The notes beneath the pieces are model-generated. The model saw nothing but the letters and a program-made list of their open reading frames with translations. It did not search any database and was not told the DNA's origin. Source: Bacteroidaceae bacterium (GTDB lineage: Bacteria; Bacteroidota; Bacteroidia; Bacteroidales; Bacteroidaceae). Taken from it: 64,000 nucleotides of DNA. The position numbers and the translations under genes are program-made. Each line of letters opens with the position of its first letter. The stretch's first letter is position 1. Shown here in pieces: positions 14,290 through 23,560 of the stretch. The DNA lies in NCBI GenBank assembly GCA_017466065.1, contig JAFTUV010000018.1, forward strand, positions 1 to 64,000. Direction: 5' to 3'.

Positions 14290-14865
14290 ATGGAAAATAA
14301 AGAATACAATGATGGCATTGAAGTTATCATTGCAAACGCATCGCACGAGAAGTATGTCGATGAAATTCTCGAAACAATAAGCGCAGCCGCCAAAGTGCGC
14401 GGCACAGGTATTGCCAAGCGCACACACGAATATGTTGCACAGAAAATGAAGGAAGGCAAAGCCATAATCGCACTTTGCGGCGAGGAGTTTGCAGGATTCT
14501 GCTACATCGAGAGCTGGGGCAACAAACAGTATGTTGCAAACTCGGGCCTCATAGTGGTGGAGAAATTCCGCGGCCACGGCCTTGCCAAGCGCATTAAAAA
14601 GACAGCCTTCAACTTGTCGCGCAAGCTATGGCCCGAAGCAAAGCTGTTCGGCCTCACAAGCGGTGGCGCAGTGATGAAGATAAACACCGAGCTTGGCTAT
14701 GTGCCTGTTCCCTTCTCGGAACTCACCGACGACGAAGCATTCTGGAAAGGATGTCAAGGATGCATAAACCACGATGTGCTCGAACGCACCGACCGTCGTT
14801 ACTGCATCTGCACAGCAATGCTTTACGACCCTGCCAAGCACGCCAAGAAGAGAAACGAAGAGTAA
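14290..14865 (+). CDS. GNAT acyltransferase of the arginine operon
   Basis: This 191-residue protein has a GNAT fold with the acyl-CoA pyrophosphate loop RGHGLAKR in VVEKFRGHGLAKRIKK. It sits 16 bases after argR and 27 bases before argG. In Bacteroidales this gene always sits inside the arg operon and is the best candidate for the first step, N-acylation of glutamate. In Bacteroides fragilis the pathway uses N-succinyl intermediates instead of N-acetyl ones, so the donor may be succinyl-CoA. A Cys/His cluster near the end (KGCQGCINHDVLE and YCIC) is unusual for a GNAT. Role by context; enzyme class by motif. Confidence 0.78.
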   Translation: MENKEYNDGIEVIIANASHEKYVDEILETISAAAKVRGTGIAKRTHEYVAQKMKEGKAIIALCGEEFAGFCYIESWGNKQYVANSGLIVVEKFRGHGLAKRIKKTAFNLSRKLWPEAKLFGLTSGGAVMKINTELGYVPVPFSELTDDEAFWKGCQGCINHDVLERTDRRYCICTAMLYDPAKHAKKRNEE

Positions 14866-14892
14866 AGAACAAAACAATCAATAATATATATT

Positions 14893-16095
14893 ATGGAAAA
14901 GAAAAAAGTTGTAGTTGCATTCAGCGGCGGGCTCGACACCTCGTTCACCGTTATGTACCTTGCAAAGGAGAAAGGATACGAAGTTTACGCGGCCTGTGCC
15001 AATACAGGAGGATTCAGCCCCGAGCAACTGAAACAGAACGAAGAGAACGCCTACAAACTGGGCGCAAAAGAATATGTCACCCTCGATGTTACGCAGGAGT
15101 ACTACGAGAAGAGTCTCAAATATATGATATACGGCAACGTGCTGCGCAACGGCACCTACCCTATTTCCGTATCGTCGGAGCGCATATTCCAAGCACTCGC
15201 CATTGCACGCTACGCCAATGAGATTGGTGCTGCGGCCATTGCACACGGCTCTACCGGTGCCGGCAACGACCAAATACGTTTCGATATGACATTCCTTGTG
15301 TGTGCTCCCGGCGTGGAGATTATCACCCTCACACGCGATATGACACTCACGCGCGAATATGAGATAAACTACCTTAACGAAAATGGCTTCTTTGCCGACT
15401 TTACAAAGCTCAAATACTCATACAACGTGGGAATCTGGGGTACCAGCATCTGTGGCGGTGAAATTCTCGACTCGAAACAGGGCCTCCCCGAAACAGCCTA
15501 CTTGAAACAGGTTGAGAAGAGCGGCGAAGAGGAACTGCGCCTCACATTCGAGAATGGAGAGCTGAAAGCCGTTAACGGCGAGAATTTCTGCGACCCCATA
15601 AAAGCGATACAGAAGGTGGAGGAGATTGGTGCTGCATACGGAATAGGCCGCGATATGCACGTTGGCGACACTATTATAGGCATAAAGGGACGCGTGGGCT
15701 TCGAGGCTGCCGCACCTATGCTCATAATCGCAGCGCACAAGTTCCTCGAAAAATACACATTGAGTAAATGGCAGCAATACTGGAAGGACCAAGTAGCCAA
15801 CTGGTACGGAATGTTCCTCCACGAGAGCCAATATCTGGAACCTGTAATGCGCGACATTGAGGCAATGCTCGAAAGCTCGCAACGCAATGTTACAGGCACC
15901 GCCATACTTAAACTTATGCCCAAGCACTTTGAGACAGTGGGAGTAGATTCGCCCAACGACCTTGTGAAGAACAAGCTGGGAGAGTATGGCGAAACACAGA
16001 AGGGCTGGACCGCCGACGAGGCAAAAGGATTCATAAAGGTAACCTCCACCCCCTTGCGTGCCTACTATGCAAGCCACCCCGACGAAAAGATTTAA
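14893..16095 (+). CDS. argG: argininosuccinate synthase
   Basis: This 400-residue enzyme joins citrulline and aspartate with ATP to give argininosuccinate. The N-terminal ATP-pyrophosphatase loop is VVVAFSGGLDTSFTVMY (residues ~6-22), followed by AACANTGGF, and the substrate-binding GAAAIAHGSTGAGNDQIRFD is present. Length is normal for the family. It lies between the GNAT and argC genes in one operon. argH and the ornithine carbamoyltransferase-type gene are not in the window. Confidence 0.95.
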   Translation: MEKKKVVVAFSGGLDTSFTVMYLAKEKGYEVYAACANTGGFSPEQLKQNEENAYKLGAKEYVTLDVTQEYYEKSLKYMIYGNVLRNGTYPISVSSERIFQALAIARYANEIGAAAIAHGSTGAGNDQIRFDMTFLVCAPGVEIITLTRDMTLTREYEINYLNENGFFADFTKLKYSYNVGIWGTSICGGEILDSKQGLPETAYLKQVEKSGEEELRLTFENGELKAVNGENFCDPIKAIQKVEEIGAAYGIGRDMHVGDTIIGIKGRVGFEAAAPMLIIAAHKFLEKYTLSKWQQYWKDQVANWYGMFLHESQYLEPVMRDIEAMLESSQRNVTGTAILKLMPKHFETVGVDSPNDLVKNKLGEYGETQKGWTADEAKGFIKVTSTPLRAYYASHPDEKI

Positions 16096-16116
16096 GAACT
16101 ATTTTACTGATATATA

Positions 16117-17085
16117 ATGATTAAAGTTGGAATTATAGGCGGTGCCGGATACACGGCGGGCGAGCTTCTTCGCTTGCTCATAGGGCACCCCGAAGTGGAA
16201 ATAAAATTTGTTCACAGCAGCAGCAACGCCGGCAACCGCATTACCGATGTACACGCAGGCCTCCTTGGCGAGACCGACCTTGTGTTCACAAGCGAAATGC
16301 CCTTTGAAGAGATAGACCTGCTCTACTTCTGCACTGCACACGGCGACACACGCAAATTTCTCGAATGCACACAGTTGCCCGAGGAACTGAAAGTTATAGA
16401 CCTTTCGATGGACTACCGCATAAAGAGCAACGAGCACGATTTTATATACGGCTTGCCCGAACTGAACCGTCGCGCAACCTGCAAAAGCCGCTACGTTGCC
16501 AACCCCGGTTGCTTCGCCACCTGCATAGAGCTGGGATTGCTCCCTCTTGCAAAAGAGCATCTGCTCAAAGGGGACATTTCGGTAAACGCAATCACCGGTA
16601 GCACGGGAGCGGGCGTAAAGCCATCGGCAACAACGCATTACAGCTGGCGCAACAACAACATCAGCATCTATAAGCCGTTCACCCACCAGCATCTGCCCGA
16701 GATTTTGCAGAGCGTGAAGCAGTTGCAGCCCGATTTTGACGGTGAGATTGACTTTATACCCTATCGCGGCGACTTCCCCCGCGGAATATTTGCCACAATA
16801 GTACTGAAATGCGACCTCGACATTGAAACGGTGTATAAACTCTACGAGAGCTACTACGAGCGCGACTCGTTCACACACATAATAAACAAGCCGCTCGACC
16901 TCAAACAGGTGGTGAACACCAACAAGTGCCTCATACACATTGAGAAACACGGTGGCAAGCTGCTCATCACATCCATCATAGACAACCTGCTGAAAGGTGC
17001 AAGCGGACAGGCCGTGCACAATATGAACCTGCTCTTCGGGCTCGAAGAGACAGTGGGCCTGAAACTGAAACCTTCGGCATTCTAA
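16117..17085 (+). CDS. argC: N-acyl-gamma-glutamyl-phosphate reductase
   Basis: This 322-residue NADPH-dependent reductase turns N-acyl-glutamyl phosphate into the semialdehyde. The Rossmann motif GIIGGAGYTAGELLRLL opens the protein, and the catalytic Cys132 lies in VANPGCFATCIELG. The block STGAGVKPSATTHYSWRNNN and THQHLPEI match the substrate-binding region. The acyl group may be succinyl in this phylum. It starts 21 bases after argG and ends 14 bases before argD. Confidence 0.95.
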   Translation: MIKVGIIGGAGYTAGELLRLLIGHPEVEIKFVHSSSNAGNRITDVHAGLLGETDLVFTSEMPFEEIDLLYFCTAHGDTRKFLECTQLPEELKVIDLSMDYRIKSNEHDFIYGLPELNRRATCKSRYVANPGCFATCIELGLLPLAKEHLLKGDISVNAITGSTGAGVKPSATTHYSWRNNNISIYKPFTHQHLPEILQSVKQLQPDFDGEIDFIPYRGDFPRGIFATIVLKCDLDIETVYKLYESYYERDSFTHIINKPLDLKQVVNTNKCLIHIEKHGGKLLITSIIDNLLKGASGQAVHNMNLLFGLEETVGLKLKPSAF

Positions 17086-17099
17086 AAAAGAGAAGAGAG

Positions 17100-18224
17100 A
17101 TGAAACTATATGATGTATATCCCTTGTTCGATGTAAACATCGTAAAAGGCGAAGGGTGTCGTGTGTGGGACGACAAAGGAACCGAGTACCTCGACCTCTA
17201 TGGCGGACACGCTGTAATATCCATCGGCCACGCTCACCCCAAATATGTCGATTACATAAGCCGTCAAGTGGCTACGCTGGGCTTCTACTCAAACTCGGTC
17301 ATAAACACCCTGCAACAGGATGTTGCCGAGAAGCTGGGCAGAATAAGCGGCTATGAGGATTATAACCTTTTCTTCATAAACTCGGGTGCCGAGGCCAACG
17401 AGAATGCGCTCAAACTATCCTCGTTCAAGAACGGACGCACCCGCGTAATCTCCTTCCAAAAGGCTTTCCACGGGCGCACATCGCTGGCCGTGGAGGTTAC
17501 CGACAATCCCAAGATAATAGCCCCCATAAACAACTGCGGGCACACAACCTATCTGCCGTTGGGCGATATTGAGGCTGTTCGTGCCGAAATTGCCAAGGGC
17601 GATGTAACCGCTGTCATAATCGAGGGCATACAGGGCGTGGGAGGAATTAGAATTCCCGACGCGACATTCTTGCAGGCATTGCAGGAACTTTGCAACGCAA
17701 CCGACACGACACTCATTCTCGACGAAATACAGAGCGGTTGCGGCCGCAGCGGCAAGTTCTTTGCGCACCAATGGGCCGGCATACGCCCCGACATTATCAC
17801 ACAGGCAAAGGGAATAGGCAACGGCTTCCCTGTGGGTTGCGTGCTCATCAGCCCTAAATTCCAAGCTGTTTATGGCGAGCTTGGCACCACATTCGGTGGT
17901 AATCACCTTGCTTGTGCCGCGGCACAGGCTGTGCTCGATGTAATGGAGGAAGAGAACCTGTTGGAGAATGTGAACGCCGTGGGCAACTACCTTATGGAGG
18001 AGTTGAAGAAACTGCCGCAAATTAAGGAGGTGCGTGGCCGCGGGCTTATGATAGGAATGGAGTTCGACGAGCCAATAAAGGAGATTCGCCGCCGCCTGCT
18101 CTTCGAGGAATATGTGTTCACAGGTGTTAGCGGCACCAACGTTATTCGTTTGCTGCCCCCGCTCACACTCACTATGGCACAGGCCGCAGATTTCATAGAG
18201 CGTTTCAAGAGAGTGCTTGCATAA
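17100..18224 (+). CDS. argD: N-acylornithine aminotransferase
   Basis: This 374-residue class III PLP aminotransferase converts the semialdehyde to N-acylornithine with glutamate. The PLP phosphate-binding NSGAEANENALKL, the LILDEIQSGCGRSG motif with the conserved Asp, and the Schiff-base Lys237 in ITQAKGIGNGFPVG are all seen. It is the last gene of the operon; a 21-bp hairpin follows immediately. Slightly shorter than enterobacterial ArgD, as usual in Bacteroidales. Confidence 0.94.
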   Translation: MKLYDVYPLFDVNIVKGEGCRVWDDKGTEYLDLYGGHAVISIGHAHPKYVDYISRQVATLGFYSNSVINTLQQDVAEKLGRISGYEDYNLFFINSGAEANENALKLSSFKNGRTRVISFQKAFHGRTSLAVEVTDNPKIIAPINNCGHTTYLPLGDIEAVRAEIAKGDVTAVIIEGIQGVGGIRIPDATFLQALQELCNATDTTLILDEIQSGCGRSGKFFAHQWAGIRPDIITQAKGIGNGFPVGCVLISPKFQAVYGELGTTFGGNHLACAAAQAVLDVMEEENLLENVNAVGNYLMEELKKLPQIKEVRGRGLMIGMEFDEPIKEIRRRLLFEEYVFTGVSGTNVIRLLPPLTLTMAQAADFIERFKRVLA

Positions 18225-18241
18225 AGCAGCCCTGCTACTCA

Positions 18242-18292
18242 ATTACCAATTATGGCGACCAAAATATAATATTGGTCGCCATAATTGGTAAT
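18242..18292. terminator. bidirectional hairpin between argD and the TonB receptor gene
   Basis: Bases 18242-18262 and 18272-18292 are exact reverse complements with a 9-base loop. The stem lies between two convergent genes (stop of argD at 18224, stop of the receptor at 18298), so it probably ends transcription on both strands. Confidence 0.85.
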
Positions 18293-18297
18293 AACCC

Positions 18298-20505
18298 CTA
18301 CAAGGCAAAAAGGCGCAGGCTTAATGTAAAGTTACGCCCGGGAGCACTTATTCCGCAACTATAAGGGCGATAGCGTCGGTCGGTAATATTCTCTACCGTG
18401 GCATTCACCACAAGAAAATCGGTAACCTTGTACGATGCCCTCATATTGAACGTGACCCACGAAGGAGAATATACATTCCCTGAAGCGTCGAGAGCATACA
18501 TTTCGCTCTTCCCGCGCTCCTCTTCGGGCATATCCTCAGCACTGCATTTTGCCTGAAACTGCGTGAAAGCCTCAACGGAGAAACGCTTATGGCTGAACCC
18601 TATCGCTGCCCGCCCGAACAGCGGTGCGGCGTGACGCGAGGGCGATGTTTCGCCATTATCGAGTTCTTCGCGGCCACGTTGCCAACTGACACGGGCCGAG
18701 GCATAGAACCACTTTGCAAATTTAGCATCAAAGGTACCTTGCAGGCCCCACACTTGTGCAACAGCGGCATTCTGCAATGCTTGCACACGACACTCGTTGC
18801 CCTGATAGATCATTGTGCCACTGCCATTGAAGAGATAATCGCGACGCACAATAGCATCGTGCAGACGGGTGTAATAGGCAGTAACGCCAACCTCGACCGA
18901 TGTTCCGAAAATCTTGGCTATGCCCACCTCTATATTATCGGCATATTCGGGTTTAAGCGAGGGGTTGGGGACAGTTACACAACCATCCACACTATCGAAC
19001 AGCTTGCCCATATCATCGACATTGGGAGCACGGAAGCCACGTGCATAATTAACCCGGAAGAGCCACCCGTATGAAGGGCGCCAATTAAGACCTATGTTAC
19101 CGCTCACACTGCCGGCATCGGCACTCTGCCGCGGAGCAAAAGGAACCTCGTAGCCCGCAGTGGAAAAGTCGTTATCTATGCGATAATAGTTGTAGCGCAA
19201 GCCCGCGGCAATATTAAGGCGATTGGTTATGTGCCATTCACCCTGCGCATAGATGCCGGCACTGTACCACTCGGCCTTGGGGTAACGGGCGGCAATGACC
19301 GTTTGCGAGCCTGTCACGACATCGGTTCCCACTCCGGTGGAACGCACGTTATTCTGCACATATTCGGCTCCGTAGGTGAGGGTTATATCCTTTGTGATTT
19401 TTTTCAGAAAATCGGTGTTTATGCTCCACGCATCAACCTCCTCGCTCTGTGTTTCGCGGAGCGGTTTACCAAGATTGCGGCTTATGCGGCTCTCCTCGAA
19501 ACGTTGCAGAGCCATATTCACACGCATAGAGTCGTAGAGCACATTTTCGCCGGCGTGCTCTATGCGCAGATGGTTCATCACCCACTTCTGCGGTCCATAA
19601 TCCCACTCGGCGTAACGGGGGATGCCGTCGCGTGTGCGTTGGTGACGGTCGTAACGTGCATATTCCGAAGTGCGGCTTATGTGCAACGCATACTCTATGT
19701 TCCAAGCCCGCACCGGGCTGTAACGAACCTTCTGCATAAAATTCATTTGTGAATATCCGCTCGGCGACTGTTTACGCCTGTCGCTATTATCGGCCACATA
19801 GTCGAACACCCCGTAGCCGTTATAATGCGGATGCACAATGTAGGGCATCACATACTTTTCGGGGCCGTGAGTACCCTGTTCTAGGTCGTCGTACGACGAT
19901 GCGGTGAAACTTGTGAGCAACGCCCAACGCTTCCACCCTACCCCTGCGTGGGCGTGGGCAGTGCGCTCGTTCGAGGCTGTTGCAGTGCGCACCGTTGCCG
20001 AGCCGTAGAACAATGGGGACTCGTCTTTGGCGAGCCGTGGAGCAAGAGTCCTGAACACCATTGCCCCACCAATAGCATCGCTGCCATAGCTCACGGCACC
20101 CGGCCCGAAGAGCACCTCACTGCGCTCCACGGCAAACGGGTCGAGCGAAATTACATTCTGTATGTTACCCGAGCGGAAAATGGCACTATTCATTCGTATG
20201 CCGTCTATGCTGTAAAGCAGCCTGTTTGTGGCAAAGCCGCGTATCATAGGGCTGCCGCCACCATATTGGCTCTTCTGTATAAAGACCTCACCGGTGAGCC
20301 CAAGCAGGTCGGCAGCAGTCTGCGGGTTGTAGGCTGCGGCCTCCTCGAATGAGATACCCGTAACTTTCACCGGTTGCGAATCACTCTCACGACACCAACG
20401 GCTCGACGAAACTACAACTTCGCCAAGACTCACCATCAGGCTGTCCTGCGCCTGTGAAGAGAGTGCGGTAAAGAGAAGTATTGCTGTAAAGAGAGTATTT
20501 TTCAT
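18298..20505 (-). CDS. TonB-dependent outer membrane receptor, heme/iron type
   Basis: This 735-residue protein has a signal peptide (MKNTLFTAILLFTALSSQAQ), a plug domain (about residues 25-150) and a ~580-residue beta-barrel. The plug contains PMIRGFATNRLLYSIDGIRM and RSEVLFGPGAVSYGSDAIGG, which is the pattern of the heme/hemoglobin-type receptors rather than of SusC-type glycan receptors; there is no CarboxypepD_reg or STN extension. It follows two secreted beta-propeller genes by 15 bases on the same strand, so the three are probably cotranscribed. The substrate is not shown by the sequence; vitamin B12 or a siderophore remain possible. Downstream is a convergent terminator. Confidence 0.82.
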   Translation of the reverse strand: MKNTLFTAILLFTALSSQAQDSLMVSLGEVVVSSSRWCRESDSQPVKVTGISFEEAAAYNPQTAADLLGLTGEVFIQKSQYGGGSPMIRGFATNRLLYSIDGIRMNSAIFRSGNIQNVISLDPFAVERSEVLFGPGAVSYGSDAIGGAMVFRTLAPRLAKDESPLFYGSATVRTATASNERTAHAHAGVGWKRWALLTSFTASSYDDLEQGTHGPEKYVMPYIVHPHYNGYGVFDYVADNSDRRKQSPSGYSQMNFMQKVRYSPVRAWNIEYALHISRTSEYARYDRHQRTRDGIPRYAEWDYGPQKWVMNHLRIEHAGENVLYDSMRVNMALQRFEESRISRNLGKPLRETQSEEVDAWSINTDFLKKITKDITLTYGAEYVQNNVRSTGVGTDVVTGSQTVIAARYPKAEWYSAGIYAQGEWHITNRLNIAAGLRYNYYRIDNDFSTAGYEVPFAPRQSADAGSVSGNIGLNWRPSYGWLFRVNYARGFRAPNVDDMGKLFDSVDGCVTVPNPSLKPEYADNIEVGIAKIFGTSVEVGVTAYYTRLHDAIVRRDYLFNGSGTMIYQGNECRVQALQNAAVAQVWGLQGTFDAKFAKWFYASARVSWQRGREELDNGETSPSRHAAPLFGRAAIGFSHKRFSVEAFTQFQAKCSAEDMPEEERGKSEMYALDASGNVYSPSWVTFNMRASYKVTDFLVVNATVENITDRRYRPYSCGISAPGRNFTLSLRLFAL

Positions 20506-20520
20506 AGCATTATCCTTTTC

Positions 20521-23500
20521 TTATTTTACAAGCAATTTACCGGTCTTGCGGTAACCCGCTCCATCGACAGCCATAAAGAAATAGACTCCCGAGGGGTAGC
20601 CCACCGTGGGCACCTCTATTCTGTCGTTGCCCGAGGCTTTATGCATAATGGCACCGCCTGCATCGTAAACCACAAGTTCCACTTTGCCGGCAAGCTCACG
20701 CGCCTCAAAAACAAAGCTCTCGCCGGCAGTTACCACATTGCCGCTTGTAAGCAAAAGTTCCTTGCCCATCGAAGGAACATCGGCAACGCCTGTCACCGGC
20801 ACCTGTTTATTGCCCTTTATCATAGCCTCCACTCTCTTTGTGTCGCTGCCGGCAGGGGTTGTTACCGTGAGGGTAATGTCGTATGTCTGGTCGGGCGCAA
20901 TGGTTATTACCGGGTTGCGCACATCATCGGCAGTAATCGACAATGGTGCCGGAACTATATTCCACTTCCACTCGGCATCATTCTGATTGACAATGCTGTA
21001 ACTGTCGAGCTGTATTGTGCGGGGATAATCGGACTGCGTGTTGTCGCCCGAACCGGCATTGAGAATCAATGGCTGTGCAATGGGAGTAAAGGAAGAATCG
21101 ACAAGCGGGCGTTGCCATATTCCGTTGTTTGTTGCGAGGCGTATCACACCCTCCTTGTAGAAAGGCAACATACGGTTGAGGTTTATAACCTTGGGCAGCC
21201 CCTCGCTAAAATCGACCCAGCCGTCGGTTGTGTCGTCACGATAGAGAACTCTTCCACGAGGAGTTGTGTAGCTCTCGTTCAGATAGCCCATTGTAAAGGC
21301 TATTGCATAGGCTGCATTCTTCTCGTTACCGGTGAGGAAGAAACGGCCTACCTGATGGCGTTCTATGTTACCCTCCCAATTAGAGAAAGTGAGGCCTGCA
21401 TCGAGTTTCTCCCAAGTGACTCCATTGTCCACCGTGCGCCAGAATCCGGCAGCATTGCCATCGCTCACCCATATTTCATCCTCATTGGTCGGATGGATAG
21501 CAATCTTATAATTTATGCTGTAAGTCATTTCATCGGGGATAGGATACTCCTCGAATGTTTCACCGGCGTTTAGCGAATAGAATATGCGCCCCCAAGTGGA
21601 AACGACAATCTTGTCGGGGTTGGAACGTGACAGAGCCACAGCGTTTATAGGCTTGTCGAATGTGTAGACAGTGGAGAACGAAGCACCATCGTCGCGTGTG
21701 CGCCACAAGGTTTTATGCTCATTGTCGCTCGTTCCCTGCACAATATAGAAACACTGCGCATAGCGCGGGTCGAACTCCAACCCTATTCCGTGCTGCGACG
21801 ACTCCTTGGGGTAGGTCCAGAAATCGAGGAAAGGCACAAATTCATCCTGCCAATTATCGGGCATAATCACATTCTCAGAGTCGCTGAATGCCACCTTGCG
21901 GGGATTCGATAGAAAGACATAGCCTGTGGGACGCTCCGAGCCACGCATCGAGAGTGTAACGCCATTATAGCGGTCGAGCTGCGACATATTGCCATTGTGA
22001 TTGCGACCGCCAACCATCACATCCTCGTTCCAGCCTTGGTCGAAGCCCCACATTTCCGAGGCGTAAAGGCCGTGCAGTTTGGGCTGTGCGTCGGAAAGGA
22101 AGAAGTCGTTGCTGTATATCATTCCGCCATCGGTCGAGAGCCAAGTGTCGCCCGTGCCGTTTGTCTGCACGCACTGCATATCACAATGCAGGTCGAAACG
22201 GCCATAATAACCACCTATATTCTCAAAAGTCTTGCCACCGTCGGCCGAACGATAAAGCTGTATTATTCCCACAAGCAGCACTTCGGGGTCGGTTGCCGAT
22301 GCGGTGCAGACAAGGTCGTAATAACCCTGCCCGCCATATTTATCATAAGGTTCAAGCTGCGACACAGGGTCGGTAACCGTGAACGATGCTCCGCCATCGG
22401 TGCTCTTGTAGAGCAATGGCGAACCACTGAAATAGAGAGGACCCGGCTGGGAGTATGCATCGTTGCGACACGCCCACAGATATACATAATCGGCACCTGT
22501 GGGGGCCTCGCTAAGGCCTATGCGGGCACTTATGAGAGGCTGGTCGCCAAGCGTCAACAGCGACCACGATGCGCCGCCATCGGCACTCTTGTAGAGATTA
22601 ACTGTATTATCCTGCCCTATTGCCACATAGCAAACATCGGGATTCTGCACCGAGAATTTAACATCAAACACCGTGCCTTCGAGTTTCAACTGCCACGATG
22701 CACCACCGTCGGTGGAACGCCACAGCCGGGCACGGTCGCCGGCAAGAATCACATTGTCGTCGACCGGGTGGAACTGCGCCGATGCCGTGCGGGCATATTT
22801 TGCATTTTCGGGAGTTATATTATCCCAAGTATCGCCACCGTCGTTGCTAATCCAAAAGACACCGCCAGCACCCACAAGCACACGGTTGGGGTTGGTGGAG
22901 CTTATGTCCACCGTGGTTATCTCACCGGCCATCCACTCGCCATAGTTACAGGGGTGCCACGTTTCGCCCTTGTCGGTAGTGCGGAATATCATTCCTGTTT
23001 CGGAACCGCAATAGAGAATTTCGGGGTGGGAACGCGAGGCCTTGAAACGCTGTATATTGGCTTGTGCGGGAGAAACTTTCTTGTGCAGATAGTCGTATGT
23101 GACTATTGGCGAGATTACCTCCCACTTTTCACCCTCGACAGTACCGCCACGGGTGCGGGCCGCACGCTGCATACGAGCCTCGTTGGCCGCGCTCTTTACA
23201 TCGCGGTGATAACTCTCGGCGAGAGGCAGCCTTATAATGCCGTCGGGCTGTACAAAGCGCAGATAGGCCTGCTGGAAACGGCGAAAATGGTTAACCACCT
23301 GCTTGGTGTCGCGCGATTTATACCTTGCGCCGGGAGTCTTTTTCAAATAGATCTCGAAACTGTCGACCATTGCTTTGTAGTCGAGGCCGTGAGGGGTAGC
23401 GAGCCGGGCCATCCACAGGGGTGAACCGGCCGGCAGATAATTCAGTTTATAGGGGGTGTAGAGCGAGTCGCTCGTCGCTGTTACAACTGCCTGCAATGGT

Positions 23501-23553
23501 GCCAATGGCAAAAGAAGGGCTATAATCGGTAATATTATATATCTTAATCTCAT
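20521..23553 (-). CDS. large secreted beta-propeller protein with T9SS sorting domain (second paralogue)
   Basis: This 1010-residue protein has a signal peptide (MRLRYIILPIIALLLPLAPL), then an N-terminal helical domain of ~110 residues shared with its neighbour (PAGSPLWMARLATPHGLDYK). From ~150 to ~820 it is built of sortilin/BNR-type blades with many Asp-box motifs (RTTDKGETWHP, STDGGASWQL, KSADGGASWSLL, RSADGGKTFENI). A PKD-like segment (ITLTVTTPAGSD) and a T9SS type A sorting domain (YPSGVYFFMAVDGAGYRKTG, ending KLLVK) follow. It is therefore exported through the outer membrane by the type IX system and attached or released. It lies 7 bases after its paralogue and 15 before the receptor gene. 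Asp-box propellers include sialidases, but no sialidase Arg triad or FRIP motif is seen. Confidence 0.85.
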   Translation of the reverse strand: MRLRYIILPIIALLLPLAPLQAVVTATSDSLYTPYKLNYLPAGSPLWMARLATPHGLDYKAMVDSFEIYLKKTPGARYKSRDTKQVVNHFRRFQQAYLRFVQPDGIIRLPLAESYHRDVKSAANEARMQRAARTRGGTVEGEKWEVISPIVTYDYLHKKVSPAQANIQRFKASRSHPEILYCGSETGMIFRTTDKGETWHPCNYGEWMAGEITTVDISSTNPNRVLVGAGGVFWISNDGGDTWDNITPENAKYARTASAQFHPVDDNVILAGDRARLWRSTDGGASWQLKLEGTVFDVKFSVQNPDVCYVAIGQDNTVNLYKSADGGASWSLLTLGDQPLISARIGLSEAPTGADYVYLWACRNDAYSQPGPLYFSGSPLLYKSTDGGASFTVTDPVSQLEPYDKYGGQGYYDLVCTASATDPEVLLVGIIQLYRSADGGKTFENIGGYYGRFDLHCDMQCVQTNGTGDTWLSTDGGMIYSNDFFLSDAQPKLHGLYASEMWGFDQGWNEDVMVGGRNHNGNMSQLDRYNGVTLSMRGSERPTGYVFLSNPRKVAFSDSENVIMPDNWQDEFVPFLDFWTYPKESSQHGIGLEFDPRYAQCFYIVQGTSDNEHKTLWRTRDDGASFSTVYTFDKPINAVALSRSNPDKIVVSTWGRIFYSLNAGETFEEYPIPDEMTYSINYKIAIHPTNEDEIWVSDGNAAGFWRTVDNGVTWEKLDAGLTFSNWEGNIERHQVGRFFLTGNEKNAAYAIAFTMGYLNESYTTPRGRVLYRDDTTDGWVDFSEGLPKVINLNRMLPFYKEGVIRLATNNGIWQRPLVDSSFTPIAQPLILNAGSGDNTQSDYPRTIQLDSYSIVNQNDAEWKWNIVPAPLSITADDVRNPVITIAPDQTYDITLTVTTPAGSDTKRVEAMIKGNKQVPVTGVADVPSMGKELLLTSGNVVTAGESFVFEARELAGKVELVVYDAGGAIMHKASGNDRIEVPTVGYPSGVYFFMAVDGAGYRKTGKLLVK

Positions 23554-23560
23554 ATTATCA

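Noticed and set aside
18298..20505. SusC-type polysaccharide utilisation locus
   Set aside because: The receptor lacks the N-terminal extension of SusC, and there is no SusD-like gene or glycoside hydrolase nearby.
21997..23424. 475-codon open frame on the plus strand opposite the second propeller gene
   Set aside because: It is antisense to a clear T9SS protein, has no domain or signal peptide and follows from codon bias of the real gene.
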